Part shown: piece after piece, positions 12,374 to 25,590 of the stretch
Position numbering within the stretch: the first letter of the stretch is position 1
Layout: every line of letters begins with the position of its first letter
DNA from: Dasyornis broadbenti
Taxonomy: Eukaryota > Chordata > Aves > Passeriformes > Dasyornithidae
Length of the DNA: 64,000 bases
Direction of reading: 5' to 3'
Assembly: GCA_013397935.1 (NCBI GenBank)
Contig: VZRN01004661.1
Coordinates: forward strand, 2,099,281-2,163,280
Program-made: the position numbers and the translations under genes
Notes under the pieces: model-generated
Told to the model about the DNA's origin: nothing
What the model saw: the letters and a program-made list of their open reading frames with translations, nothing else
Databases searched by the model: none

Positions 12374-12504
12374 CTGGCCCAAACTTTGATGTGTAGTTTT
12401 CTATTCCCGCAAGATCCAAATAGTGGTTTCTCCTTTCAATGTTCTCATCAACACAATGACGATAGCACCCACTTTGCTCTGGATTGTTCTCACTCTGGTG
12501 GTAT
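12374..12504 (-). CDS. NKD1: NKD1 coding exon f (ENIERRNHYLDLAGIENYTS)
   Basis: This 131-nt exon completes the split arginine and encodes 43 residues. It holds the family block running from EQSGCYRHCVDEN through IERRNHYLDLAGIENYT to SKFGP, plus one base of a split glycine. The block lies between the EF-hand and the tail and is among the best conserved in vertebrate NKD1. Here the Y-H-H-C of mammals reads Y-R-H-C. The acceptor is GCTGACAG. The donor is G followed by GTGATC, the weakest 5' splice site of the gene in this window. The exon lies 748 nt upstream of the last coding exon. Confidence 0.97.
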
Positions 12505-15500
12505 CTGTCAGCAGGAGGTAAAATTACAATTCAGCAGAACTTTAAAGTTGTTATCACCATTTGCAAACCAACAACTAATGGGCCCTTTGAAGTGACAGGA
12601 GCTGCTCACAAAGAAGCAACAAACGCTTGAAATTCTGGATGACCAGATTTGCTAAGTCAATAGGCCTGAACTGGCTGTTCCTTCCCCTCATATAAATCAG
12701 CCCCGATGTTGCAAAGTAAAGGAGGCTTTCAAATTGCATCACATGTGCAAAAGCAAATAAAAACAATCCTAGCATTTATTACTTTCTGCCTTTAGGGCCA
12801 AATCATTCAAGTGATTCTCCAATTTGGACATGCCAAAGAAAATCTGCTGCTTGATTCACGACCATTCCCACCGCTGTGAGGATGTGCGGAGGTGATCCAG
12901 ATAAATGTTCGCGTGTTCCTGCTTCAGAAAGACAGGCAACAGCACAGGTGCAGTGACTAGAGAGGAGAGAGCCTGGCAAGAGAAGGTGTGGGTAGGACAC
13001 TCAGAGGTAACCGCGGCTTTCCAAAATATAATTAATAAGGTCAGATCAGATGCTGACTTTAGAATCTCAACTCCTTTTCCTGCTCAGCTTTGCAATTTTA
13101 TTTATAGCAGAACTATTTCCTGAGAATGAATATCTGAAATACCATTCATTTATGAGGCAGAAAAAAATCAGGCAGAAGTTTACAGTATTGTAGCCCATAA
13201 TGCCAAACAATTTAATTCAGTAATTTAAATGGAAGTCTAGAAATATGAACAATATTTTCAATATAACAAACAGGATAAGCAGAAAACTCTTGATTAAGTT
13301 GCTGCCTGTCATTCAGGTAGTTCAGTGTCCAAGACCACAAGATCGGTTTGCTCTTTCTCTGTGCAATTGCACTGATGTCAACCTAAGACCAGAGTCTGGC
13401 CTTGGATCCTACACCAGTTGCTAAATATGGGCTCTGTACTGTATGGTGCCCAGTACTCTGCTTTTAGTCTGTTAACACATTTCCAAGTTTCCAGAGGCTG
13501 CTGATCCCACTGAGCTTAGGCACAAATGGCTTTCCTGGTCTACATGTACTGTTCTGGGATATTGCAGAACTGAGTCCCCTCGTGTCTCTGTCAGACACAG
13601 GTCTGCAGTCTCTCCAATAAAAGTCACAAGACTTGACCTACCTGGAAGATCATTTTTGCTCTACTTTGATAGAGGTAGAGTCACCTGAATGGAGGACAGT
13701 CTGCCTGGAAAGCATGTAAGGTTGAAAGTCTCTCAGTCAGCTTTGAAGTCCAGAAGTGACATGGCGCACTCTCAAAAAAAGAGGCTATGTCCAGATATTC
13801 TCTATTTTTTGGATACCTAGCCAACTCAATATCTTTCCTGTGTCAGACACACCTTTACAGGTTTTTACACTTCAGCAGGTCAGCACAAAAGACCTCTGGG
13901 GCTAGAGCTTGCCTAACTGCAGTTGCCAGGCATGAATCACACACAGAAACCACTGGGACTCGCACACATGTGCTGAAGACAATGCACAGTTAACCCAGAA
14001 AAGACATCATTGAGTTCGATCCAACGCAATTAAGCAACACTGAATACAGCACTGTCTGCTGGAAATGAAGTTAACAGGGAACCTGTTATTTTGTTACTGC
14101 AATAAATTCCATCTCTCATCAAGACAGAGAAGAGAAATGATGCCAGTACTGCCACAGCCCTACATTCTAATAACTTTCTTACATGCAAGATGACGTTCAA
14201 CAATATTCATGCAAATATACACAGTGAAGCAATTATCCACTGATGAGAGATGTGCTCCACTGTCAAAGGGAACTTCAAGTACTTCTGAGAACTGAAGTGT
14301 CTGGCATCCAGCCCCACAATGCTGTCCTGCAAACACATGGGAAGGCTCAGGCAGGCATCAACCATGCACCAAGGACTGTGTAAAGATATAGTGTTGTTAT
14401 TGGGCTTGAACTTGGTTCGGTTTTGGTTTTAATAAAAAAATGGCATCTGCTGAAGTGTTTGTGGAGTGTATGAAAGTCCTTTCTAAAATTCCCATGCTGA
14501 TGTGGCATCCTGATGGCACCAAGCACACACCAATACAGCAGGGAAAGGGAATAGAGCAGTGACAGAGCACAGGGCAGAAAAATGCAGGGACAGCTGAAAG
14601 CCTCACTCACTGAGAACACAGAGTTTAAGTCAGTCAGGGAGAACCAGGCTATCTAGCCATGAATCTAGCTTCTTATCTTGATACTCATACTAGCCCTACA
14701 GGTGAAAACTCCTGCCTGCAGCTTCCAGCAAATGAAAAATCTAACCCATCTATCTCCCAGCCTTCAGGATAAAAACATTTCTATCCAGTTTATCTTGAAT
14801 ATTAATCACATCTTGCATAGCATTCCTAAGTGACTGAATATGTGAAATGTGTGCACTTCTCACAAGTCCTCATTGCTGCTTTCAAAGGGGAAGCAACTGC
14901 ATTAACATCGTGAGATTCTGATCTGAGCCTCGGCAGCTTTTCTGGGGGTTCTCACCTTGGCCAGGGCACACAAACATCCCTGAAACACACACAGTGTGAA
15001 CAGCACACTCTTCATCCTGTCGACATTCAGTGGGATGCAACAAAAACTGTCAGATGCTGACCATTGTCTGATGCTGACCTACTCAGCTCAGGATACAGAT
15101 TTGTTCTGTCTCCGAAGCCTCTCACCGAAGGGATGAGAAGGACAAACATTTTGTCCCAACATTTGATGCTTCTGTGACTGTGGTTTTAATTGGAAGTGCC
15201 TGCTGTTCATAAAAACACTACATTTGCAGAGCCAGGACTTTAAGGTGGATAAGAGGGGAACTTCAAACTGAAAGGGGGTTTTTGCAGTAGATTATCAAAC
15301 AAAAACAGTCTATTGAATTCACACAGGACAAAACTTTGCTAATGGGCAGAGGGAATCTGAACACCACATCTAGGCCAGCAAGTAAAACCATGGAGTATTC
15401 TTCAGTTCACAGAAGATTTCGTACAAAGTTGCTGACACAAGATTAATAGTAATTTTATTCTTCTTTTAATCTGATATTTGATTGTACTGGGATTTGCTCA

Positions 15501-16251
15501 CTGGGATAACTTGTTAGCATTTTTTCTCCATCCAGGAAAGGGAGGTACTGTTCTCTTGTCAGTTTTAATAAGACAAAATGCTCCTTCTCCTGATAAATTT
15601 GTTATGCATTCAGACAAATATCCCTAAATCCAAGGAAAGCCAAAAGTTTGTTGTTTTTTTTCCTTTTTTAAATTTGCAGCTGAAGAAACAAACACAACTA
15701 ACGAGTCAATGTCATTAATGTAAAATTTCAGCAAAAACTTCCCTCTGCCTTAGTACGAAATATAAAATCCTGTAATATATCAAATATACACCAAGATGAC
15801 CTGTGAGCATTCTGGTCTGGTTATGACCTGGGAACCAAATCAGACCATGTAAAGCTTGGCACTATTCAAGTTGATGAGTGAAAAAGATGGGCTGGAAGGA
15901 GGACAGAGAAAGGCAGGAGCTGGCTGCTAAGGAGATGGAAAGGTTTTAGGACACTTTGAGCCAAAAAGATGTGCTATTGACCTCACTTATTTGCAGATGG
16001 CAGCAATTCAGATCATCCAAAGAGCTCACAGAAGAAGAAAATTTCAGGATTTTTTTCTCTTTTGTTTATTTTGTTTTAATACACCAAGTATCCAGCTAGG
16101 GAATCTGCTCATAATTCCACAGTGAAAACTGTAATTCCTTTATTTTTTTTAAAATCATTTTAAAAACAAAACAAGCAAGCAAGAAATCAATGGTAGAGGT
16201 TTCCTCAAAGGTACCCAGTGCCTGAAAGGAGCTGGGGTTCATTCCCCTTAC
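12505..16251 (-). other. NKD1 intron e-f (3.7 kb)
   Basis: Intron between exons e and f, bounded by GTAAGG and GACAG. I see no exon, RNA gene or recognisable transposon inside. A degenerate direct repeat, GTC(A/T)GATGCTGACC, occurs at 15049-15062 and 15066-15079. Confidence 0.85.
15049..15079. repeat. Short direct repeat GTC(A/T)GATGCTGACC
   Basis: Two 14-nt copies with one mismatch start 17 nt apart in intron e-f. They may be a replication-slippage duplication. Confidence 0.85.
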
Positions 16252-16336
16252 CTGAGAGAAGCCCTCTGCTTCTTCTCAGAGCTTCTTGCTTCTTCATTAG
16301 CTTTGTTTTCAGCTCTGTGCCTGGCACTCTGCAAAT
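16252..16336 (-). CDS. NKD1: NKD1 coding exon e (LQSAR ... EKKQRASL)
   Basis: This small 85-nt exon was found by protein-level matching to the LQSARPRAETK...EKKQRAPLR segment of human NKD1. It gives LQSARHRAENK, then a variable NEEARSS stretch, then EKKQRASL. It starts with the two bases that finish the aspartate codon and ends with two bases of an arginine codon (phase 2). The acceptor is TCTTGGCAG and the donor is GTAAGG. The segment is basic and predicted to be unstructured. Upstream and downstream phases both fit, which makes the call firm despite the short length. Confidence 0.95.
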
Positions 16337-17098
16337 CTGCCAAGAGAAAGTACATTATTGTCACATTACTGTCCTTGCAGTGAGAATTTGCTTCTGTCTG
16401 CCCTTAATGGAGTGAGTGCATTATTAAAACTGAGGTAACAAGGTTCTCCTTTTAGACATGATGCCTATGTTTTTTACTGAAGTACTATTTTAAATACTTT
16501 TAAGTATTTCAGTTTAGTACTACTCTACCTACTGAAGTAATTATGCTGATACAACTATTATTACAGTGAAGATAAGCTGGATAAGCCATCACAGTATATT
16601 AATTTTTATAATGGCAGACTCTGCCATCACAGAAAAATGGGCAATTTTTATGCATAGACTCTTTAAGTTTACTTATTCTTGTTTACTTTTACCCAGCAGC
16701 AGGGGTAGCTATGAACTGGCAAGAAACATTTTAAAAGCCCTACCCTGCTTCCACACAAACCAAGGGCTGTAATATCAGCAGAGACAAAGTGGTGCAAGTC
16801 AAAAAGGCCTTTTAGATCTGCCTTGCAGTGCACAAAGACAATTACACAATATACGGGTTATTGCTGCTTCCAAAAGAAGCAACCCATCAGGAGAGGGAAT
16901 CCTCATTTGCTAATGAAACACCGAAAGGTGGGCAGGTAATTTTACAACCAAGATCATAAAGCAGGTTCATGGGGTTTAAAATGCCCACATAATAATTTGC
17001 CTTTAAGTATATTTGTATTAACAAAATACAGAGAAGTATTTTCAAGGGATTCTGGAACTTTTCTGTATTTTTTCCAATGGCTGATTGCTCATCCTTAC
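16337..17098 (-). other. NKD1 intron d-e (762 nt)
   Basis: Short intron bounded by GTAAGG and TTGGCAG. It is AT-rich, with a palindromic stretch around 16483-16510 (AAATACTTTTAAGTATTT). No other feature is supported. Confidence 0.92.
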
Positions 17099-17246
17099 CA
17101 GCATGATTTAATAAAATACTCTTTTTCTTCTGGCTGCCATCTGGTGCCACAGTAAGTTTCACTCGCAGAGTTTTGCTGGAACTAGGAGAATGGTTTACTG
17201 ATGCATCAACTACCTCATAGATGGTATGAAGCAGGCTGGTAATATC
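17099..17246 (-). CDS. NKD1: NKD1 coding exon d (EF-hand second part, VAPDGSQ strand)
   Basis: This 148-nt exon begins with the aspartate at EF-loop position 12 and continues DITSLLHTIYEVVD, the outgoing EF-hand helix. A serine-rich linker (SVNHSPSSSK) and the strongly conserved RVKLTVAPDGSQ follow, then KKKSILLNHA plus one base of a split aspartate codon. The acceptor is CCTAG just above 17246 and the donor is GTAAGG. Reading through the donor gives an intronic extension ending at an intronic stop, so the splice is required. The exon completes the Dishevelled-binding region in the predicted protein. Confidence 0.97.
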
Positions 17247-17305
17247 CTAGAGATGGGTTGAAACACAAAAGAACACAGTACTGTGAAAACGGCATGAAAC
17301 CCACA

Positions 17306-17314
17306 GCTTTGATG
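17306..17314 (+). promoter_or_regulatory. Perfect TCF/LEF consensus 9-mer
   Basis: The plus strand reads GCTTTGATG, 60 bases upstream in transcript direction of exon d. Occupancy is unproven. Confidence 0.25.
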
Positions 17315-20300
17315 CTTATAATTTTTTTGGACTTGGAACTATTAAATGCTGAAATATCCTTGGAAGTCACTGAATTTAGAAGACTTCTCCTCGCACAGAG
17401 TGTTACAATCTTCACCAAATGGATTTCTGAACTGGGACAAACCAGATCAAAACAATAACAACAGCACAAGATATTTAGGTTTCCCAAGCTCTCAATCAGA
17501 AAAATTGTGTTCTGCCTTTGCTTTGCTTTACACTTATTTATCCCAGGGATAATCATTTATACTCCACTAAAAATTGAGTTCACACAGCCAAAACAAATTC
17601 AGCAATTGATGACAATCTTCGACATTACATTTTTCCTATCTGTTTGGGTTTTTTTTCCCCCTTGGGATAGTTAAATGGTTGATTATCTAGAGGAAAACCA
17701 GTAAGAGAAGTGGCAGAACTGCAAACGTCAGGTCTGGAAACAAATGATGTCTGTCTGAATGTCACCCTACCATCTGTGTTTTGGGGCCTAGTTTATTTTG
17801 CAAAATTCAAAACAGTTTTAAACCCACATTTTTGAACCGGAAATCTTATCCAGTCAAGCCTCTTACAGAACCTTCTTCACAGATCTGTTTGAAGGCAATG
17901 AGATGTGAACAAAGGCTTACATGTCTGGTTATTTTGGAAAGAACGCCAGCCAATTTTAACAAGCCAGTCGTTTCAAACAGGACAAACACTGTTTAGTAGC
18001 TGGTGATGCTCAAAGGTCTCTCAGGTTGATTTAATCCAGCCAGGCTCAAATAGGGCTCTACCTTAAGTCGCCAGGATGAAAAGGGGATCTTGGCTCACTG
18101 CTTTTCCTCAAAGGGATTTTACCCAAACCCATCTTGGGCACCAACCTAAGGCCAAAGTATTCTGATCATTGTAGGCTACAAAGAGCCCACTGAATGCGTG
18201 TCTGAGAATTCCTCCATGCTGGTCTTCTCTTTCCTTGATCTATCCCAGCACCTAAGCCCTTTCCAGATGCCTGCAAGCACAAAGGAAATATCTAAATCAT
18301 CTTTTGTTAAGTTTAACCGGTTCTGAGGATTAAGAGTCAGGTCTATAAAAATTCAAAACCTCTACAACTTTTCCTTTGCTCAGAGGTCACACCTGTAACA
18401 AGGGCAGCTCAAAGTTTAGTATGCCCTAATGACTTTAGTAGTCAATATACCGCACAGTCCTCATTATGGAACCAGCTTTAAAGGTGACACAGAAATACTA
18501 ATTTCTACTCACACAGAATTTTAGGGAAATACTGACCCTTATGGCCAGGACCAATGATATTACAGTAGATGATTTTCCAGCTCAACAGGCAGAATGAATG
18601 ACTAAATCCTAGGGGGTCCAGACTTTGTCTTAACGTGTAACCTCTCCAACTCTTCTGCACTCAAGGGAATTTCTGCAGGTTTGTGGGTTCAAGGCAATAT
18701 ATCCATAAAAAGAGAGCAGAATTCACAGTGTCTCATTTATTTTTCCATTGATATTTTTCCTCTCTTTGCTGCAATTCTCTATATGGGCTATACCTACATT
18801 AGTACCTGCTTTCCATGTTCTTGACAATCAGTCTAAAGCCTGAGTGTGGCACAGAATGCTCTGTGACAATCTGGTGGACACCTCACAGCTCTTTAACACA
18901 TCTCCCTACTCACACTTCCACCCTAATTTGAAACCTAGCCAGACCTCTAAATAGACAGAGCCACATCTGACAGCCAGTTTCAAGGGATGGATTTTTATTT
19001 CATCTATGTGGAAAAACCCAAGTAAGCACATAAACAGACAAACAAGCCATATCTGCTTTATACACCCTCCATAAGTCATGTTCTAGCAGCATTGTGCTAT
19101 AATCCAACACTTTGATAAGCCAAACCTTCTCCTTCAGCAGAATGCTTAAGCACAGTATTTATTCTTAACTGGGCTCCATACACTCAGCACTTGGGTGAAT
19201 GGAGCTTTTCCCACACATTCCTGAACAAGTGCTGGTTAGCCAACATGTCATCTTTCCACACAAGGCTGTTATCAAGAGGCTATTACCAACTCTTTCGTTC
19301 ACAATAATCTGTCCTTCTTCCTTTCTTCAGCCATGCCAGGTATTTCTAAAGCCAGATGTTTGTACATCTAGTCTATTTTAGCTTCAATAACAAAGACAAA
19401 AAATCCCCCACTGTCCTTTTACATGATTTTTTTTTTTCAGGGTTGAGGTCTTACGTACTGACTGGCTGACAATCTGCCCCTTGTGCTCTGTGACAGTGTT
19501 TCTCAACAAGCTGCTGGACCCAGCAGTTTAAAAAGTGCTCCCAAAGGCTGTCAGGGAACACCAAACATGGCATTTGTGTGACACATACTTGGCAAATCAG
19601 AAATATGTGCACACGTATATCACATCAGGACAAGTTACATCTCTCAGCCAAACAGGCCCAAATTAACCCAAATTAATTCCCAGGCTGTGAAATGACTGCA
19701 CAGAGGACTCAGTATCCCTTGTGGACTTACACACTGCTGCCTCTGCATTTTGTTGTGTGCTTGACACGCAGCTTCCTCCATGGTGATCTGAACTGCTCTG
19801 CATTCTGGCACTGGAGGAACGTGGTCGTCACGCTGGATGCGTACCAGGATCGAGGTTAGGGATATCCATGAGCAACCACTTAATGCTTACGACTGATCTT
19901 TTAAATACTGACAACAACATTTTTATTATAGGGTTCTTTTACTTGTGGTCCTAATTTGGGGTTGGGAATTTCAGCAAATTGACAGTTCTGATTTGGTCAA
20001 ACAAGGCTGCTTGGGTCATTCTGTCTCATGTGCTACGGTCCTGGCTGAGCAGGTACCAGCGACAAGGCAGCTTGAGCCTCTTGTTGCTTCACAATTATAA
20101 TATATGAATTTCTGAGGCGCTGATCTACTGGGAACGGTCTGTGAATGATCAATGAGATTTGAACCGTGACTAAAACTACCTTCTCACAGCCCTCTCTTGG
20201 CAGCTAAACACTGTAATGGTTTCTCATCAAATTGGTAGCAATAGACCACTAAGATATATGTTACACACCCTGTGTTTTACAGTTACATGTATATTTACCC

Positions 20301-21447
20301 CAAAAGTACTTTCATCTTCCAGCAGCCTTCCAACAGACTTGTTTCCTTTGACAGCTGTCCCACTGAACATTGTCTGTATCTAAATTCCTTAAAAAACTGC
20401 CTAAATCCATTGAGACAGCATTACCTTCTACACACCAGCTTCTGCATTTCACCATCCTCAAGAAATTTTGCACCAAAGATGAAGAATAAAACCTAGTTAA
20501 ATGTTCCTCTCGTCTGATACACCAACGAGCATGACTCAGAGCCCACCCACCAAAGAATCAAACTTTTCTGCACAATGAATTATGAGTTTTACAAGTCATG
20601 CGATTTTACAACTGTTTTGCTTTAGACTGCTTGGCACCTCCCCCACCAAAAGTGGATTTTTAGACTACTATCTTAAATGAGCACTGAGAAACAAGAACGA
20701 ACAAACAGAAACATTTCTCTCCTTTCTAGCAAATGGTTCATATTTAGGGGGGAAGTGTGCTGCGTGACACTAACTTCTGAAGGGCTTCTGGTATGCAGAA
20801 TTTCTGCTGGGATCTCTAGTTTAATCAAGTACAAAAATTGAACCGATGATATTTTTCCACAGAGAGGAAAACAAATGCTCATTGGATAGTATCCAAACAG
20901 CCAGCACCTGCCATACCCAAATTTTTGTCTTTTGCTTGTTGAACACCACAGTTGGTTTTTCCAGTGTGAAAACTCCAGCCATTTTTATCAAGCAGCCAAT
21001 GCAACAAAGTATATTAAGAAGAGAAAACGTAATGGATTGCCAGAAATATTTCCATTCAAAACATTAAAAAGCAAACAGTTAAGCCCGCACGTGTATGCAC
21101 TCACAGATGCACCTGCAGAATACTTCATGGATCTCCAGTAGGAGATCATCAGTAATTCAGAACATTCAGGGAAACTAACGTGTCTGAAAAAAGCGAAAGC
21201 ACTGAAGTATTCCTCATTCCATACAGAACTCAAGTGAGAAAGTGACTATTCCAGTACTGTTTTCTATTTTTAAGTCCCTATTCCGGGTATTATTTTCTAT
21301 TTTTAAGGAATATTAGTGGTACAGGGATGACCTTGTTTTTTCCCTTATTAGCATAGCTTGTCATCAAGACTAGTTCGCAAACTAGAGATTTTTTTAGAAG
21401 ACACTAAAGGCTTTTCCAAAAGAATTAAGCAGAATGAGATATTTGTA

Positions 21448-21538
21448 CCAAAAAAACCCCAAAAAACAACCCCAAAATCCCCTAAACTACCAACCCACCC
21501 TCAAAAAAAAAACAACCCCAGAAAACACTCCCAAACCA
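21448..21538. repeat. C-run/A-run low-complexity island
   Basis: Alternating A runs and CCCC runs on the plus strand, for example ACCCCAAAAAACAACCCC. On the NKD1 transcript strand this gives several GGGG runs separated by T-rich loops. Confidence 0.85.
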
Positions 21539-22344
21539 ATGAGTTTAATAACACCGAAAGAAAAGATTCAGTTTAACTCTTTGTAGCTTTTCTGAGAGAA
21601 GATCCTTTGACTCGCCTTAAAACCAAAAGAGAAAATTATATTTTCTCTTAATATTTCTATCTGCCATGAAGCCACCATTTCTAACGGCTGAAAAGATGGC
21701 CACTGATACAGACAGGCACTGCCCCACTATCCAATGGTTTAATTGTTCTTTTCTATATCCTGAGTTAATACAATGCTGACAAACAGGGAAAACCAAAAAA
21801 TTCAAGATAAGGGTCAAGCTGATAGGAGGTTGCCCCAAAAAAGCCAATATTCTTCACCAAGTCAATGACTAGGTGTTGAATTCTGAATGCAGATATAACC
21901 ACAAATATTTTCATTCATCAGAGGATGGGAGCAAAAAAAGAAAATAAAAAGGAAAAGACACAAAGGAAACATAAGAGGAAAAACTGGGTATTTAATGCAA
22001 GATACAAAGAACATTTTTAGCATTAAAAATGCATGAGGAGAAACATCAATATCAGTTCATTACCTTTCCCTTGGAAAAAGATAAATACAAATGTCTCATT
22101 TGTACTTTGTTTGTAGTCTGATTTCTACATACAGCAGGATGTTTTTATTGCAACATCAGCTCTGTTTGATCACATACATTTTTGAATCATTCTTAACTGG
22201 AACGTGAAAGGAGCTTCACTTGCTATCTGCTCAAAAGCTACTCTAGAAGAAATTCCTTTTTTTTTGTCCTGACAAGCAACTTGTGCGCTTATTCCTGTGC
22301 AGCCGCTCATCAAGAAACCCAATTTTACAAGGAAGAACTGATTA

Positions 22345-22419
22345 CAAAAAAACCCAAAAAAACCCCAAAACAACAAAAACAGATAAAACCCCCCAAAAAC
22401 AACAAAAAAACCCCCAGTG
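22345..22419. repeat. C-run/A-run low-complexity island
   Basis: Poly-A stretches alternate with CCC, CCCC, CCCCCC and CCCCC runs. It lies about 0.8 kb from a similar island in the same intron, and the transcript strand is G-run rich. Confidence 0.85.
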
Positions 22420-24344
22420 TTTATGAATTATAATTCCATTCAGAGAGCTCAATATAAAACCTCATGGATCAAAACACATTAGTTCAATTATCTAAGTTTC
22501 AAGTCCGATTACAAATATTCGTATGAAGATAATTACAGCGCAGCTGTCAGTTCTAAAAAGGCCTGCTGTACGTAATGAATTGTCCTCTTATGGCTTATGG
22601 AATGAAGGGAAACATTACTAGCCAAGTTTTGCAATATACATATTAGAGCAGGAAAAGTTATCTCTCACTAAACCAAAAAGGACTGAAAACCACTGGTCTT
22701 TATGACAGAAAAAGCAGTAGTTTAATAACACACAGAAATGCTAATTTATAATTTGCCATGTGAATAATTATGCTTTCATAATGGGTGTATCTCTTCAAGA
22801 AGCATGACTAGATGTGAATTTCTAATTATAAGGACTACAGAATAGGTCATACAGACTCCAGGAGGAAATCAAAGCAGCATTAAGTTCTGAAGATGTTGTT
22901 AAGATCCAGAAGAAATTTCACTGGGATGGAATTTGAATGCTCTTGTGGTGATCTGTCATTCTGTAGAACCCAAAGGAAATTGTATCAACTAAATACACAC
23001 TTTGTTTATAATTTTTAAACACTTGAATGAAAAAAATCCATTCAGTCCATTAGTAAAATTGATCCCCATCTATGTGTCTCTTACAAACTTAATTAAACAG
23101 TGTGGATTCCTTTGGAAACTCTCTGGACATGAGGTCCAGTTTTTTTAAACACAATGATTTTGAATCAAGTGAAATGGACCTGAGTGGGCAAGCCTCTTCT
23201 TTTCCAGTGTCTCACTTTTACAACGTGGTGAAAAGCAAGAAAAATAATACTGACTTCTTTTTGTAAAGCACCTCCAGGTCTACAGGTAAAAACTAACTTA
23301 AAAAATTTCATCTCTCTGTTAAATCCAGCTATAAATCCAGGAGACATTAAAGAGAAATTTTCCAAGAAGGAGAAAAGGTCCATATTAAGCTTTTCTCACC
23401 AGAACACTGGACCTTTGTTAAGAAAAGCTGACTGGTTCTGAATGCATTTTCGTCAGCTCACTAAAGGGCACAGATATAGATCAGCCTCTTCCTCAGACTG
23501 CCCATTCCGTCCCTGATCCAGACATGTACTTCACATACTTTTAGCTGCAAACATGTCTCTTATTCATCTTAATTGAAACTATTAAAATGTTTAATGCTCC
23601 CCTGGTTAAGTCATTTGCCGGAACAGGAGCAGAGCTGCTTAGCAAAGGACAGTACCAGGCACACTGGGTTTACCCATCTCCCAGGGGCCAATAGAACAGG
23701 AAATTCTATGTCATATTAAAAGACTAAGATTTTGTGGCCAGGATTATCTATGAGCTGCTGTTGTTGGTCATTCTTGCTCAAAAAACCCCTCATAAATTGC
23801 GCCTGCATTCAACAAAAGATAACCAAGACGGCTTATACAAATGGCCCTGGAACAGTTTGCAAAAGAAGTGTGTGACATGATTGGGAAGATTTGCAATGGT
23901 GCATACTACTTGTTTCTATCTTTGGTCACATGCAAAGAGCTGAAAATTGTCAACCTATTTGGTCCCTCAATTAAAAGAATATTTTTTGGCACAGGTTCAA
24001 ACCTGAATGTAGCGACCTCCAGACCTCAGAGAAGTATAATATTCAATCCCTGCACAGATTTGGTTTCAGTTAAGCTGCAGTCTGCTCCTGCAGCAGGGAG
24101 AGGTAGAACATATTCTCAAAGTACAGTCAAATTAAGCTTTTTGGCGTACCACATAATCACAAATAATTATTGTATACATACTTGAAAGCATATTCTCGTT
24201 ATGTTTTGCACATGGAACTCCCACTGACATTAACGGGAATTCCATGCCTGTAAGTAAAAGACACCCGTGTGTGTGGGTTTGGATTTTGTGTGTTTTTCCC
24301 TTGTTTTTGAGAGTCATGATAATCTTGTAATGCAGACTTAGCCT

Positions 24345-24432
24345 TGGGTCTTGAAAGACCTGGGTTCAATCTGCCACTAGGTTCTTATGAGACTTCAAGT
24401 AAGCTATTTAATTTTTGTAGTCTCTTCCCCAA
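24345..24432 (+). mobile_element. MIR-like SINE fossil
   Basis: The run GACCTGGGTTCAATCTGCCAC, interrupted here as AGACCTGGGTTCAAT then CTGCCACTAGGT, is followed by CAAGTAAGCTATTTAAT and a TAGTCTCTTCC stretch. This order matches the tRNA-like B-box part and core of the amniote MIR family (CTGGGTTC..., CTGCCACTTACTAG, CAAGT.ACTTAA.CTCT). It is heavily diverged and truncated. Confidence 0.6.
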
Positions 24433-25590
24433 ACATTAACAAACACAATACTACTTCCTCACCTCACCCCTCCTTCTTTTCTTGCCCTCTCTCTTATCTC
24501 ATCTTCCTTTTTGAAACTCTGGACTTGGCCTGCAACTTTTCATCTGCTCGTCCTCATGCATGAGGGGCACAGACCTCGCTTGACTATTCAAAGCACTATC
24601 ACAGTAGAGACCACAAAAACAGCCTTGTAACAATGTTCAAATACATGTTAAAAACCCCAAACAACCAGCACATTTGGCAATGTCAAAAGAAATTTGCTTC
24701 AGACTCACACGAAAAAATTCTGCCCTCGGTGTCTAAGGCCACTACACTTTGAGTATTTGCCCTGTTGCTTTCAAACAGTTTTTAGCAATTGTACACAGGC
24801 ACCAGCATTAGATCTAAGAGAGGAAAAGTCTTTGATTTTTAGTTGATTATCTAAAGGTATGGGAGCCAGTAAACACACATCACAACAATCAATGTCAGCA
24901 CATGGCAGTAAAACCCAAGTAAAAGACATTCTTCTAGAAGAAGTATTATTCGATTTGGTTAGAAATAGTTCTCAAAAAGGACTATATCCTAATCTATACA
25001 TCCTCTTATTTGGCTTCTCATTTGCACAGGAAATATGACTTGAAGACATCCTGATAATAAAAAACACACACAGGTATGCTTTGACAGCCATTCTTGATGG
25101 TCCTCCAGAGAACATCATCAGTGCTATTTATACTTGGAGGGAAAAGGCAGAGATCAGCCCAATATTCATGAAAACAATAGAACAGTATAGTTAGTACTAC
25201 TGGAAAGAATGTCAGCAAGCAACCTTGCTATTTGGTTAGCTTAACTCTGAAAAGCAGGAGAAAAGCCAGAACAATATACATTTGCAGGGGTTTATTTTGA
25301 CAATGTGTTTAGTTGTTCAGTTGTTTCAGATATTTTTCCTCCTCAAATGCCAGTACTATTTTTTAAAGGCTGATCTCAGGTATTAAACAACAACCAGCTT
25401 AAAAACAGTACAGTATATCTGAAAACCATAAACTACTGGTGGGATTGTTTCTTGGAGGGAAGGGTCCATGGAAACTGCTGTTTAAATTGGCAGGACACCT
25501 CTACTTCTTAGTAGAAAAAATGTTCCTGTTATAAAACACTTCTCTTGTTAGCAAACGCTGCACATAAAGGGGCAGCTGTACTTTGCTTAC

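Larger units (their letters stand above)
17247..25590 (-). other. NKD1 intron c-d (8.3 kb) within the EF-hand loop
   Basis: Intron bounded by GTAAGC and CCTAG that splits the EF-hand between loop positions 11 and 12. It holds a perfect TCF/LEF-type 9-mer at 17306-17314, two C-run/A-run islands (21448-21538 and 22345-22419), a repeated TTTTCTATTTTTAAG motif at about 21260-21306 and a MIR-like fossil at 24345-24432. No exon or RNA gene was recognised. Confidence 0.88.
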
